The notes: generated by a model not told the origin, from the sequence alone. A DNA stretch of 64,000 bases from Clostridiales bacterium CHKCI001 (GCA_900045905.1 FCNS01000046.1:92351-156350); one strand, 5' to 3'; positions 43,557 through 53,679 are shown, numbered from the stretch's first letter. Made by a program: numbers and translations.

Positions 43557-44561
43557 TTATAATTTCATCTTTCGCTTATAAATAAATGCAATAAGATATC
43601 GATAGAAATGCATCGTTACTTTATTAAAACTCTTTATATAAAGATTTCGTATACCCCTTGAGAAATACTTGTTTTTTCTAAATCCCTTAAAGTACATTTC
43701 TATGATTTTCAACATTTTTTTCATATATATCTGCCTCAATTCTTTGTCTTCTAACATTCCAATTCTTCCAAATGAACTACATAACATAATTTTCACGCAG
43801 AAATATTCTAACTCTTCAAAATATTGATCAAAAAATCCTCTTTTCTTATAAAATAAAATTATTTGTTCTACTATAGAAAGCATTTCACCAACTCGAGGAT
43901 TTTGTTTTTTTGTCTGTGTAGAGTTAGGACGAAAATAATGTTGCACATATTCTTCATCAATATATTCCATTGTCTTAATATACGGAATCAGATCAATATA
44001 GAATGCAGTATCTTCGTATATATACCTTTCAGGGAATACTACTCCTGACTTTATAATTATTTCTCTTTTATATATCTTATTCCATGGAGCTATCATCGGA
44101 TCAAGAAACATTTGATATGTTTTCTCTTTTGCTGTTATTTTTACATATTTTTGCAACGTATTCTTTACCCCGTCATTAAACTGATAATATCCATAATCAC
44201 ATTCCACAAAATCTGCATTTTTTAAAGCTGCTCTCTCATACATTTTTTCAAACATCTGCGGTTCTACGATATCATCAGAATCCACAAATCCAATATAAAT
44301 TCCTCTACTTCGTTCCAAGCCTCGATTTCTTGCGCAAGCCTGACCTTGATTTTCCTGTTCAATTACAATAAACTTTTGAGGATACTCATTTTCGTATTGT
44401 CGAATAATTTTCCCAGAATTGTCTGTAGATCCGTCATTAATCAGAATAATTTCTATTTCTTTCAATGTCTGATTCACCAAACTGTCTAGACACGCATTCA
44501 AATACTTTTCTGTATTATAGACAGGAACAATAACGCTAACTTTTATTTCCTGATTATTCAT
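43557..44561 (-). CDS. Glycosyltransferase family 2
   Basis: A 334-residue cytoplasmic GT-A enzyme. VSVIVPVYNTEKYLNACLDSL, IILINDGSTDNSG and GFVDSDDIVEP form the nucleotide-sugar and metal site. WNKIYKREIII and YEDTAFYIDLIPY follow around 160-200. The basic C-terminus (FIYKRKMKL) may attach to the membrane. The start overlaps the stop of the preceding fusion gene by 4 bases (ATGA). Donor and acceptor unknown. Confidence 0.88.
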   Translation of the reverse strand: MNNQEIKVSVIVPVYNTEKYLNACLDSLVNQTLKEIEIILINDGSTDNSGKIIRQYENEYPQKFIVIEQENQGQACARNRGLERSRGIYIGFVDSDDIVEPQMFEKMYERAALKNADFVECDYGYYQFNDGVKNTLQKYVKITAKEKTYQMFLDPMIAPWNKIYKREIIIKSGVVFPERYIYEDTAFYIDLIPYIKTMEYIDEEYVQHYFRPNSTQTKKQNPRVGEMLSIVEQIILFYKKRGFFDQYFEELEYFCVKIMLCSSFGRIGMLEDKELRQIYMKKMLKIIEMYFKGFRKNKYFSRGIRNLYIKSFNKVTMHFYRYLIAFIYKRKMKL

Positions 44562-45856
44562 GACGTTAAAACCTCTCTAATACAAGACATAATAAAATCT
44601 GGAAAATACAAGCTGATTTCTGAGTGGTTCTCATATTCTCCCACATCTTCAATCACTTTATATCCATTTTGTTTTATTTTTGTAAGTAATTCTCGAACAT
44701 GTTCCTCATATGTATGTTCCTTGTTAGAATAGTGAATATAAATGATTGGTTTTTTATCCTCGTTACTTGTCTGATCTATCTTGTTTTCCAAATATACATT
44801 CAACTCTTGTATCTGATTCTCTGTAACATTTTGGTATCTATTACCTGTTATATAATATAATGTTTGCTCCAAATGATTATTTCTATCTATAAGATAGTTT
44901 CCTAAACGATACTGCGGTGCACCAGTAATAATAATACTCCCTGGTATTTGCATTCCAAAATTCAGTGCCGCATAACCACCTTTGCTGGAACCAATAAATA
45001 AGAATCGTTTATAATTTCCTTCCCTTATTGTTTTCTGAATTAATTTTAAAACCGATTTTTCTAACGAAAAATCCATATTTTTCCCCAAATAAAATGCTCC
45101 TCGATGATCACTTCCAAAATCATCCAGTATAAACATTTTATCAATTGGAAAGTTACGGACTGTTCTAACATAATTATATCTTGCTTTCACTCCAACTCTT
45201 GTGCAAGAGCTAAACACAAATGCAATTGTATCGGATTGTTTTCGCTCATACATATATTTTATTGTATTATTGCAATCTGAAAATTTTCTTTGACAATAAA
45301 GAATCTTAATCTTAGTCAACAAATACTCTATGTATTTTCTCCATTTATTACGCATATACCTCTTTTTTTGTCCTTTTTTGAGATGAGATAAATAATTATC
45401 TAATTCCTCAATATAAGCCTTTGTATTAGATTCATATTTATTTGGATGAAACTCATCTAAGGAACCAATACAGTTTTCTAATTCTTCCATATCATCACAT
45501 CTAAGAATCAAATTCATTTTACTAAACTGCCTAATCAGTTCTTCCTGATGATTATCTACGTGCTCTCCAAACTCTTTTTTTCTAGGAACTGCAATCACTT
45601 TCTTTTCCTTTTCAATTGCCTGGACAATAACTCCAGTTCCTCCATGTGTAATCACAATATCACATTCTTCTATTTTTTGTTTAAATTCATCTTGGCTTAA
45701 AAATTCTTTATACAATATATGGATTGGTTTATAAGTTGCTGTTCCAATCTGAGCAAATACTTCCTGGTTAATCTTACCGCTTTCTACTAGCTCATCAATT
45801 TTTTTAATTAAACGGTCAAAAGGAAATTTTTGACTTCCTACAGTTAAAAAAATCAT
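44558..45856 (-). CDS. Alg13/Cps14G-like glycosyltransferase domain fused to an alpha/beta-hydrolase-like domain
   Basis: A 432-residue protein of two parts. Residues 1-160 match the GT28 C-terminal type seen in PssE/Cps14G/Alg13: MIFLTVGSQKFPFDRL, ECDIVITHGGTGVIVQAIE and VPRKKEFGEHVDNHQEEL. Such proteins carry the sugar-nucleotide site and need an Alg14-like partner, encoded directly upstream. Residues 200-432 form an alpha/beta-hydrolase-like region with nucleophile elbow FIGSSKGGYAA (Ser291) and a late His in ENHSEIS (about 415), recalling Asp2 or acetyl-esterase folds. The start is ATG 45856, six bases after AGGAGA; a longer frame to 45925 would run into the neighbour. The role of the second domain is unknown; trimming or transfer of acyl groups is possible. 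Confidence 0.8.
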   Translation of the reverse strand: MIFLTVGSQKFPFDRLIKKIDELVESGKINQEVFAQIGTATYKPIHILYKEFLSQDEFKQKIEECDIVITHGGTGVIVQAIEKEKKVIAVPRKKEFGEHVDNHQEELIRQFSKMNLILRCDDMEELENCIGSLDEFHPNKYESNTKAYIEELDNYLSHLKKGQKKRYMRNKWRKYIEYLLTKIKILYCQRKFSDCNNTIKYMYERKQSDTIAFVFSSCTRVGVKARYNYVRTVRNFPIDKMFILDDFGSDHRGAFYLGKNMDFSLEKSVLKLIQKTIREGNYKRFLFIGSSKGGYAALNFGMQIPGSIIITGAPQYRLGNYLIDRNNHLEQTLYYITGNRYQNVTENQIQELNVYLENKIDQTSNEDKKPIIYIHYSNKEHTYEEHVRELLTKIKQNGYKVIEDVGEYENHSEISLYFPDFIMSCIREVLTS

Positions 45857-45867
45857 ACTATTCTCCT

Positions 45868-46341
45868 TTAATAAATGCCTCCCCAATACTTTGCCTTTGG
45901 GTATATTTTTTTCATGTTTTCCCATTGTACATAGAAATTATCTGCAAATTTATATAGAAGTTTTCCTGTCATTGTTCCACTATTTACTTTCGCAAACGAT
46001 TCAATATAAATAACTTTGCGCCCAAGGAAATGACAAATAAGGCACATAGGTATCATTGATAACACACCTGTTGTAATAATCACATCTGGTTTTTCTTTTA
46101 GATAAATTGAAAATGAAATTATCAAATTACATAACAACTTAATCTCCCAGAAATGTTCTTTTCGATTTACTTGGCGAAGATAATAAGTTCTTTGATTTCG
46201 ACTGTTAATTCTATATTTTGCTTTTTCTGTTAATATAAAACTATTGTATTTTTCCATTAGCGGTTTTAACATCATAATTTGCTCGAAATGCCCACCAGTA
46301 GAAGCTGCAAAACATACTTTTACATTGTTTTCAATCTCCAT
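45868..46341 (-). CDS. Alg14/PssD/Cps14F-like glycosyltransferase membrane subunit
   Basis: A 157-residue membrane-associated protein. VCFAASTGGHFEQIMML (9-25) is the glycine-rich Alg14 start. DVIITTGVLSMIPMCLICHFLGRKVIYIESFAKVNS (key motifs DVIITTG, YIESFA) and a hydrophobic stretch at about 63-120 follow the family. It recruits the Alg13-like partner, encoded 11 bases downstream, to the membrane to add the second sugar to the lipid-linked intermediate. Length is normal for PssD/Cps14F proteins. Confidence 0.9.
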   Translation of the reverse strand: MEIENNVKVCFAASTGGHFEQIMMLKPLMEKYNSFILTEKAKYRINSRNQRTYYLRQVNRKEHFWEIKLLCNLIISFSIYLKEKPDVIITTGVLSMIPMCLICHFLGRKVIYIESFAKVNSGTMTGKLLYKFADNFYVQWENMKKIYPKAKYWGGIY

Positions 46342-46379
46342 TTCTTTCGTTCCTCCCTATCCTTTTGTTTCCATTACTA

Positions 46380-47351
46380 TTATATAATCTTCGTAACAAG
46401 CTTTAAACCTAAAATTTTGATTTTCATTTTCAACCGATCACTCTTTGCCTGATATAAGTAAGATTGATACTGAGGATTTAATAATAAATTTTTAATTTTA
46501 TCATATTTATCCTTCCAAGATAAATTTTGATTTACACGAACAGAATAAAAAAAGATTAGCGATTTATGAATCAAATCTCCATAAAAATATGCCTTATTTT
46601 CCAGATAATCTAAAAATCCTCTTTCTAGTATCTCTCCAACTAATAAAATCGCCTGATCTGTCTTTGCATGATACAAAGTTGTCAAAGCTCCTGGTCGAAA
46701 ATAATGATAATTGTATAATGGCTGATTAACTACACTGATAATACTTGATTTCTCTATTAAGTTTAAAGAGAAAATCAGATCTTCTAAAAACGAAAATTCT
46801 TCATAAAATTTCAATTGATACTTATGTAAAAAACTACTTCTGATCATCTTATTCCATGGAGCATTAATTAAAAAATCTCTATACAATCGCTCAAACTCAT
46901 TACAAATAAAGTCCTCCCTAGTTCCGCTATAGCTTCTTCCAATTTGCTGACAAGAATATTTTTTATTTTGATAAAGAAAATATCCACAAATAACAATATC
47001 ACTATTATCATCTGTAATTTTTTCTACCATTATGTTCACCATATTTTGTTCAATCGTATCGTCACTGTCAATAAATAAAATATAATTTCCCTTACAATAA
47101 CGAATTCCATAATTTCTTGCCGATCCAGGTCCCCCATTTTTTTTCCTATAATAAAAAAAACGCGGATCTTTTTTCTGAAACTCTTTGCATATTATTTCTC
47201 CTAAACAATTTTGACTTCCGTCATCTACACATATAACTTCAATACTTTGATATGTCTGCTTTGATACACTCTCCAAGCAATCAAAAAGTATATCCGTCGC
47301 ATTATACAACGGGATTACAATACTAACTAAATTATCAGTTGGTTTTTCCAT
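46380..47351 (-). CDS. Glycosyltransferase family 2
   Basis: A 323-residue GT-A enzyme with VSIVIPLYNATDILFDCLESV, VICVDDGSQNCLG, GSARNYGIRY and LFIDSDDTIEQ. APWNKMIRSSFLHKY and FLEDLIFSLNLIEKS occur in the middle. The C-terminus is basic. It lies one base after the flippase gene's stop, consistent with translational coupling. Specificity cannot be inferred. Confidence 0.88.
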   Translation of the reverse strand: MEKPTDNLVSIVIPLYNATDILFDCLESVSKQTYQSIEVICVDDGSQNCLGEIICKEFQKKDPRFFYYRKKNGGPGSARNYGIRYCKGNYILFIDSDDTIEQNMVNIMVEKITDDNSDIVICGYFLYQNKKYSCQQIGRSYSGTREDFICNEFERLYRDFLINAPWNKMIRSSFLHKYQLKFYEEFSFLEDLIFSLNLIEKSSIISVVNQPLYNYHYFRPGALTTLYHAKTDQAILLVGEILERGFLDYLENKAYFYGDLIHKSLIFFYSVRVNQNLSWKDKYDKIKNLLLNPQYQSYLYQAKSDRLKMKIKILGLKLVTKII

Positions 47352-47352
47352 A

Positions 47353-48816
47353 TTATTGTATTCCCTCCTTTTTTATTAATAACTTTATAATATTCATTAT
47401 CTGTTTTCGCTTTGCTACAACTCCTATTAATCCAACAATAATAAATAAATATCTAATAACTGCATTCTTATAAAGCACAAGAAAAATGCCAGTTATGACA
47501 ATAATCAAAACTGATAACCTAGCCAGACTCGCCATTGAGAAAATCTGTTTTTCTTCTGTTGTATTTCTGTAGACATAATTCACATAAAAAAAATGCGTTA
47601 CTGTAAGAAAAATATAACAAACTAATGTAGTGTAACCAGCTGCTACATATCCAAATATAGGAATAAATATAAAATTTAATCCTAAATTGATTCCCGCTGC
47701 AACCAAAGAATTTACCATTGTAAATTTATTCGCATCATAAAAAAATTCAATATTACAGAATACCCCATATATAAAAACAAAAAACATACTTAAGGTAACT
47801 GGAGGAACTACATAAATCGCCTCCATGTATTCTTTTCCTGCCATTACATAGACCAATTCTGGCGCAAATGCAATACATAATATTAATATTATTAGCATTC
47901 CAGTCGTTAACATAATAAGATTTGTATCGATTACTTTATACTGTTTTTCTTCTAATTTTCGATATTGCCATGGGATCAATGCATTATTGACACTATTAAC
48001 TACAATTTTTGCAAGCATTCCTATATTATAAGAAACACTATACAACGCCACTTGTTGTACCCCACACATTTTTTGTATCATAATTCGATCCGACTGTTCT
48101 AAAATATAAGAAGAAAAATAATGGGGTATTAACGGAAGATTAAATAAAAATGCAAATCGAATATATTCTACAATATATATCTTTTTACTTTTTTTCATAT
48201 TTATTATGTAAAAGACAAATCCAAAGCAAACTTGAACCATAATACAAGATAAGATTCTCGCAAATCCTTTTTCTTCCATCAAAAGTACTGCAACTAAACC
48301 TATCACTAAATTTGCAAATGACATTCCAACAACGGCTAATACTACACCTCGATATTTAAAATCATATCTCTGACGTAACATCCAGAAATTCATTGCTGAC
48401 AAAAACAGTATTTCCATAAAAATAAAGATTGTCACTAGTGTACTAAGCCCTGTTAACTGATTAATGAAATTTTGGAAAATCAAATATACAATTAATCCAA
48501 TTAGTGTTATTATTGTAGTTGTTGTTTGCATCGTAATCGTATATCCATCTTTATCTTCCTTATATTTGGACATTCCTTTATTAAAAACTCCAAAATCAAG
48601 CCGAAATGTACAAATAATTGTAATAACTTGAAGCCAAGTCAAATATATGTTATATTCTCCATATTGTTCTTTTGTAAGAAGTCGTGTGAATATTGGCGTT
48701 GTAATCAATGAAAAACTCTTTTGTATCACACTACAAATAATAAACCATATTCCTGCCTTTGCAGCGACTGGCATTTGATGATATCGTTTTAATATTGTAT
48801 TCCATTTTCTTTTCAT
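47353..48816 (-). CDS. Wzx-type oligosaccharide flippase
   Basis: A 487-residue membrane protein with 12-14 hydrophobic helices of the MATE/PST superfamily. The N-terminus has KAGIWFIICSVIQKSFSLIT followed by PIFTRLLTKEQYGEYNIYLTW (key motif TRLLTKEQYGEY), the hallmark of Wzx and RfbX proteins. It moves undecaprenyl-linked repeat units across the membrane for polymerisation by Wzy. It overlaps the pyruvyltransferase stop by 4 bases. Family and topology agree with EPS context. Confidence 0.92.
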   Translation of the reverse strand: MKRKWNTILKRYHQMPVAAKAGIWFIICSVIQKSFSLITTPIFTRLLTKEQYGEYNIYLTWLQVITIICTFRLDFGVFNKGMSKYKEDKDGYTITMQTTTTIITLIGLIVYLIFQNFINQLTGLSTLVTIFIFMEILFLSAMNFWMLRQRYDFKYRGVVLAVVGMSFANLVIGLVAVLLMEEKGFARILSCIMVQVCFGFVFYIINMKKSKKIYIVEYIRFAFLFNLPLIPHYFSSYILEQSDRIMIQKMCGVQQVALYSVSYNIGMLAKIVVNSVNNALIPWQYRKLEEKQYKVIDTNLIMLTTGMLIILILCIAFAPELVYVMAGKEYMEAIYVVPPVTLSMFFVFIYGVFCNIEFFYDANKFTMVNSLVAAGINLGLNFIFIPIFGYVAAGYTTLVCYIFLTVTHFFYVNYVYRNTTEEKQIFSMASLARLSVLIIVITGIFLVLYKNAVIRYLFIIVGLIGVVAKRKQIMNIIKLLIKKEGIQ

Positions 48817-50033
48817 TGTTCTATATCCTTTAAATCATTCTCCTCAAATAATTCTTTTAAATCCTTTCCCATCTGATATATAGATTCTTTCCCTTGATTT
48901 ATATATTTCGATGGGTTTGGATCAGATCGATAATATAAAGAACAAACTTTATCAATAATCTCATGAACTTTTATTCGATCATTTCTATAACAATTTTGTT
49001 TTTTTCCTATTGAATTCATAAAATTATCAATTTTAAAATTATATGATATTGCAATACTATCAATATTATAAGAGGTTGAAATAATAATTGGATGCATCTT
49101 TGAACTGATCAATACACGTCCCCTTGTAAGATAGTCACAAAGCGTATCAATATCCGGATTAATAATAACTTCATAGCTATTTTTTGGGAGAAAGTATGTC
49201 AATCTTTTTGTAAATGCCAAATCAAACTTCCAATTAGTACTCATTATGAAACGAATTTTTACATTTTTTTTCTTAATAATAGAACGCAGTATGATAGCCG
49301 TCTTAATATCATAGAGATAATATTTTAGTAAAATACGTCCCAGTAATTTATTTATAAAATAATTTGGTATCAAATCTCCTTTAATCGATGTATATTTGGA
49401 ATAACCTGCCGCCATTACATTCACTACAGATTCTTTTAAATTTTTTTGCTGATATACATCTGATATAATCAATGCAGTATCGATACTGCATAATATTTTT
49501 TTATTGGGCAATAAACTCTGCAAAAACCTTTGGGAATCCAAATCACGCACATTAATATAATCACATTGATTCATTACTTTAATCAACAATTTTTTATTAA
49601 TTTCTCTCGTTACAGGTCCAATAGACTGACCAATAACAGCAACTTTCGCCCCTCGAGATTTTGCAAGTTCAATTTCTATTATTCTAGATATAAATTGTGT
49701 TTCCCATCGATCATTAAAATATCCTCCTCCTCCCATTATAAACAGTGTATGGCAGTCCAACAAATCTGCAATCTGCTTCATATCATATTTTTCTGGTCTT
49801 TTTATCACATCTGCAACTCCTTGTGCAGTTATTCCCCTATACTTGTCTACTTTGTTATGAACGGATAAAATTGTTTTTTGTTTATGATGATAATAAAAGT
49901 TATCAGGATCATATGCACAGATAATTAAATCTTCTGCTGGGAAATATTGTTTTAATAAATAAATTGTACTTTTAGCAATTGCTTCATCTCCTATATTTCC
50001 ATAGCTCCAACCGCCAGATAATATTACTTTCAT
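48813..50033 (-). CDS. Polysaccharide pyruvyl transferase family protein
   Basis: A 406-residue cytoplasmic protein. MKVILSGGWSYGNIGDEAIAKS (key GNIGDE), LFIMGGGGYFND (about 95), VAVIGQSIGP (about 130) and SSKMHPIIISTSYN (about 310) are the conserved segments of this GT-B-like family. These enzymes transfer pyruvate from phosphoenolpyruvate to a sugar to give a ketal, adding negative charge to the polymer. A plain hexosyl role cannot be excluded. The start directly follows the acyltransferase stop, and the stop overlaps the flippase gene. Confidence 0.88.
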   Translation of the reverse strand: MKVILSGGWSYGNIGDEAIAKSTIYLLKQYFPAEDLIICAYDPDNFYYHHKQKTILSVHNKVDKYRGITAQGVADVIKRPEKYDMKQIADLLDCHTLFIMGGGGYFNDRWETQFISRIIEIELAKSRGAKVAVIGQSIGPVTREINKKLLIKVMNQCDYINVRDLDSQRFLQSLLPNKKILCSIDTALIISDVYQQKNLKESVVNVMAAGYSKYTSIKGDLIPNYFINKLLGRILLKYYLYDIKTAIILRSIIKKKNVKIRFIMSTNWKFDLAFTKRLTYFLPKNSYEVIINPDIDTLCDYLTRGRVLISSKMHPIIISTSYNIDSIAISYNFKIDNFMNSIGKKQNCYRNDRIKVHEIIDKVCSLYYRSDPNPSKYINQGKESIYQMGKDLKELFEENDLKDIEQ

Positions 50034-50037
50034 AAAA

Positions 50038-51081
50038 TCACCTATATTTTTTCCTTTCCTTCCATTTTAAGAATACATAATAACATATTGTTGGAATTAA
50101 TGTTCCCGAAATTGTATAGACTATCCACCATATCCCCTTTACCTCTACAACAGGATAAGCCGCCATTGTTTCTACAGGCAATTTATATATCATCATAATT
50201 AAATAACTAATTGGTTTAAAGGCCAGAAAATGAGTTGCCATGATAATCAGTGATGCCTTACCTATAAGATTTAAAAGCTTACATTGCTGTAATACAATAT
50301 TTTGTGAAATAATAATCACAAAACCAATTCCCAATATTCCTCCCACTGTACTTGCAATTATATTATTGTATACATATGAGAAAAACGATACTTCATTTAA
50401 CCAAGAAATAAGACATAATGCAGTTATAGCTGCCAGTATCGTTTTCTTTTTATGTTTTAATAAATTTTTATTCCAATCATATCGCTGAAACAAGTATCCC
50501 AATACAAAAAAGAAAACTCCCCCCATGCTTCTTCTAATAATCATTGGTTTTGGAATCTGCTCTATTTTACTTATAATAAAACAAAAACTGGAAATGAAAA
50601 CAATAATTGGAATACGATATCGATCTAGCTTTACTTTATATATGATATAATTTCCAAATGCAAATCCAACTGTGATTAGAAAAATTGCAACTAAAAACCA
50701 TAACGCTCCTGAAAAATATTCTCTATGCCCCTTTAAAAGAACTTGGAGAAAATGCTGACCATATTCAGAAAGTGAATAAAATCCCTCTCCATTCGTTTCA
50801 TCTACTAAATGCAGCATTGCAAATACATTATGAAATAACAAATAGGTTAAATCAAATAATAAAAACGGCATATAATAAGAAAGAAAACTTTTCTTCAAAC
50901 GAATCCATGGATGAAGTGAATAGTAATCTTTATATAAAGCACCACTAATAAAATAAAATAATGGCATATGAAACATCATAATAAAAGTAAGTATATAAGA
51001 TGGCATTCCAGAATGTCCAATACATACACATATAATACCTATTGCTTTTGCTATATCCCAATATTTAATTCGTTCTTTCAC
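50038..51081 (-). CDS. Acyltransferase family 3 membrane protein (O-acetyltransferase)
   Basis: A 347-residue membrane enzyme with about ten hydrophobic helices. The N-terminal YWDIAKAIGIICVCIGHSG contains the conserved His of acyltransferase-3 proteins, and FHMPLFYFISGALYK follows at about 37-51. These proteins acetylate sugars in polysaccharides, taking the acetyl group from the cytoplasmic side. No periplasmic SGNH domain is attached. It lies in the EPS run with 10 bases to the upstream gene. Confidence 0.9.
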   Translation of the reverse strand: MKERIKYWDIAKAIGIICVCIGHSGMPSYILTFIMMFHMPLFYFISGALYKDYYSLHPWIRLKKSFLSYYMPFLLFDLTYLLFHNVFAMLHLVDETNGEGFYSLSEYGQHFLQVLLKGHREYFSGALWFLVAIFLITVGFAFGNYIIYKVKLDRYRIPIIVFISSFCFIISKIEQIPKPMIIRRSMGGVFFFVLGYLFQRYDWNKNLLKHKKKTILAAITALCLISWLNEVSFFSYVYNNIIASTVGGILGIGFVIIISQNIVLQQCKLLNLIGKASLIIMATHFLAFKPISYLIMMIYKLPVETMAAYPVVEVKGIWWIVYTISGTLIPTICYYVFLKWKERKKYR

Positions 51082-51091
51082 AATTTCCTCC

Positions 51092-52030
51092 TCATCTTAA
51101 ATCTCCTTTTATAGCCATAGCAAGTTCTACAAGGAAAGATTTTTTATTACTATAATAGTTAAGGTACCGCAATGCCAGAGGAAAGATATTCGATATCTTT
51201 TTATCTTTCATTAATTCAATTCGCAGTTTCACCGAGACAATATTTTTTTTTATCATTTGGAGTGTTTCTTCTTCCAATTCCAACTTCTGTGCAAACTTTA
51301 ATGTCTTTTGGTGACTTTTTTCCAAATTTTCAAGAAAATAAATCCGTTTACTCATTGTATGCATCTTTCGTTTTGAAACATTATTGGAGTGTAATCTTCT
51401 TTTAAAAAGATTTTTATGATAGAGATAACATCCACCTTCACATAAAGATAATTTCCATACAAACTCATCATGCGCCCATCCAGAAAACCAATAATCTTGA
51501 ATCTCATCTCGGAATGTCCTTCGGATACACATTGCACATCCTTCACTACCAATAAAAATTGTTCTGCGATTCAATGGTATTTTTTCCAGTGTATTATCAT
51601 TTTTCATACGCGCCACTACCTCTTTCGATAAACTCGGCGCATCATCTGTACAGGAGTAGGGCTCATAGTCACATGCCAGCATTTGAATGTCCGCATTTTG
51701 TTTCATTAAATTCCCCATAATTTCAATCTTTTCACAATTCCAAATATCATCCTGATCGCAAAAGAAAATAATATCTCCATGGCATAAACTCAAAGCTTTA
51801 TAAAAATTATTGGCATATCCTCTATTTTTTTCATTTTTAAAGATCTTCCATTTATCCTGCAACTGATACTGATTTATAAAACTTTCTATTATCGAAACCG
51901 TCTTGTCTGTGGAATCGTCATCACAAACAATTACTTCATCAGGCTGATATGTTTGTGAATATAAGGATTCTAACTGCTCTGTTAAATACTTTTCTCCATT
52001 ATACGTAGCTAAAGCCACTGATATTTTCAT
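51092..52030 (-). CDS. Glycosyltransferase family 2, rhamnosyltransferase-like
   Basis: A 312-residue GT-A enzyme. ISVALATYNGEKYLTEQLESL, VIVCDDDSTDKT, NRGYANNFYKAL and especially IIFFCDQDDIW are typical of the WfgF/RgpB-type rhamnosyltransferase group. The acceptor-side part (SGWAHDEFVWKLSL) follows. It overlaps the preceding lipoprotein gene by 4 bases. A dTDP-rhamnose pathway is not encoded in the window, so the donor is uncertain. Confidence 0.85.
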   Translation of the reverse strand: MKISVALATYNGEKYLTEQLESLYSQTYQPDEVIVCDDDSTDKTVSIIESFINQYQLQDKWKIFKNEKNRGYANNFYKALSLCHGDIIFFCDQDDIWNCEKIEIMGNLMKQNADIQMLACDYEPYSCTDDAPSLSKEVVARMKNDNTLEKIPLNRRTIFIGSEGCAMCIRRTFRDEIQDYWFSGWAHDEFVWKLSLCEGGCYLYHKNLFKRRLHSNNVSKRKMHTMSKRIYFLENLEKSHQKTLKFAQKLELEEETLQMIKKNIVSVKLRIELMKDKKISNIFPLALRYLNYYSNKKSFLVELAMAIKGDLR

Positions 52031-53679
52031 TGATTTTCCTCCTGTTCCATCAGAATATAATATCCGCCGATAAATTTCTGCTGATAATAAAAAGAAACCA
52101 ATGCCAACTCGGAATCCCCCTCTTTTAACTGTACTTTATAAGAACGATCTACTGGTTGGTTTGGATATTCTTCTGAGTTTTCATATTCTTCATACGGTAA
52201 GTATCTTTCTATTTCATTTTCAAAAGAAATGCTCTCTTTCATCTCTCCTGATTTTAAAACAGTTATTTTTCCTGCAATTTTATGAGAATTCTCCGAATAA
52301 TTATTAAGATAATATTGAATGCTATCCTCTTTCCCTATAACACTCCCCACATATGGTCGTTCTGCCATGAGCGTATTTTCTTCTGTCATATTTTCCTGAC
52401 TGTCTTTATAATAAACTCCATATTTCGCTCCATATCCAATCACTGTGTCTTCTAGATAAACATTTTCAATTGTATTCTTTTTAGGAAATGAATAAATAGT
52501 AAAACCTCCACCATTTAAATAGCAATGTTTCAGAGTTACTCCTTTTACAGCTCCATAATCTGGCTGAATCATTACACATGCATTTGCAACATGATGTCCT
52601 GATATATATGGCATATCAATTCTGACATTCTCCATTTCAATCTTATCAGCATCCACATTATCATACCCAGCTATCTGAATTCCATCTGCATGTGCTTCTG
52701 GAGAGGTTCCTCCATCTCTAAAATAACAATCTCTTATTGTTACTTGATATAATGCATTTATAAAATCACTTGGTGAATCATGCATATAAATACGATCTAA
52801 AACTATGTTATATGCACGGATCATTCCTGAATCGACTTCTCCATTACGTAAATTTACCATAACATTTGAATTACTATTCTTATAATCTATAGTAATATTT
52901 CCTTTTACATAGAAGTTCTCCATCAAAACAGAATGCTGTAAATTTAAAAATGATATTTTTTCTTCACATTGAAATCCCTCGAAATGATAATCATATAACT
53001 TTGCACTTTTTTCAGTAATCGCAATTCTTCCATCTTCCAATACACATTCTGGATATTTCTCTTTAAAATCTTTCAGATTTTCTTTTTCTGAAAAGTACCC
53101 AGTATTATACATATCTGGAATTGGATAATTCCATGAAGAATCTTTTTGCATACTTTCATCCAGTAGATATAATTTCAACATTCCTTCTTTTGTTTCAAAT
53201 ATCATTTGAAAATTACTTCCATCATACATTCTTAGCAACCATGCCGCTGTTTCTTCTCCCTCTTGATTCTGTATTGCAGTACCATATTGAGCAATTAAGC
53301 TAGTTAACAGTTTTACTTGATCGTTACTTTCAAATGTATATTCAGCTTTTGTCAAACGATCATCTTCACCAAACCATAATACCGCACTTCCCTTTACATC
53401 ACCAATTGAGACCTCTTTCCATTGATAGCTTTGACTTTCTTCTTCTATCTCTAAGTGAAGTGTCTGCTGCATTTGTTCCAATGTATCCTTTACATCTCGA
53501 GTTCCACATCCTGGCAAAGGGCAATAAGTCCATGAAAGAATTTGTGGCTCTTCATTTTCTCCTTCTTGGGTTTTCTTTACTGGTTCTTTCTGTTTTTGGC
53601 ACCCAATTAAACATCCACCTACTAAAAACAACATTAAACTAAGAATAATAAATTTACTATTTATTTTTTTTATTTTCAT
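52027..53679 (-). CDS. Lipoprotein with right-handed beta-helix domain
   Basis: A 550-residue secreted lipoprotein. The signal segment ILSLMLFLVGGCLIGC ends in a lipobox (Cys about 26). An N-terminal domain (about 45-180) is followed by a long parallel beta-helix (about 220-430) visible as successive rungs such as MENFYVKGNITIDY, VLDRIYMHDSPSDFIN, VTIRDCYFRDGGT and GVTLKHCYLNGGG. The C-terminus is a beta-sandwich-like region. Such helices often bind or cleave acidic polysaccharides, but no pectate-lyase catalytic pattern is obvious. Its place in the EPS run suggests action on, or retention of, the polymer at the cell surface. Confidence 0.75.
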   Translation of the reverse strand: MKIKKINSKFIILSLMLFLVGGCLIGCQKQKEPVKKTQEGENEEPQILSWTYCPLPGCGTRDVKDTLEQMQQTLHLEIEEESQSYQWKEVSIGDVKGSAVLWFGEDDRLTKAEYTFESNDQVKLLTSLIAQYGTAIQNQEGEETAAWLLRMYDGSNFQMIFETKEGMLKLYLLDESMQKDSSWNYPIPDMYNTGYFSEKENLKDFKEKYPECVLEDGRIAITEKSAKLYDYHFEGFQCEEKISFLNLQHSVLMENFYVKGNITIDYKNSNSNVMVNLRNGEVDSGMIRAYNIVLDRIYMHDSPSDFINALYQVTIRDCYFRDGGTSPEAHADGIQIAGYDNVDADKIEMENVRIDMPYISGHHVANACVMIQPDYGAVKGVTLKHCYLNGGGFTIYSFPKKNTIENVYLEDTVIGYGAKYGVYYKDSQENMTEENTLMAERPYVGSVIGKEDSIQYYLNNYSENSHKIAGKITVLKSGEMKESISFENEIERYLPYEEYENSEEYPNQPVDRSYKVQLKEGDSELALVSFYYQQKFIGGYYILMEQEENQ

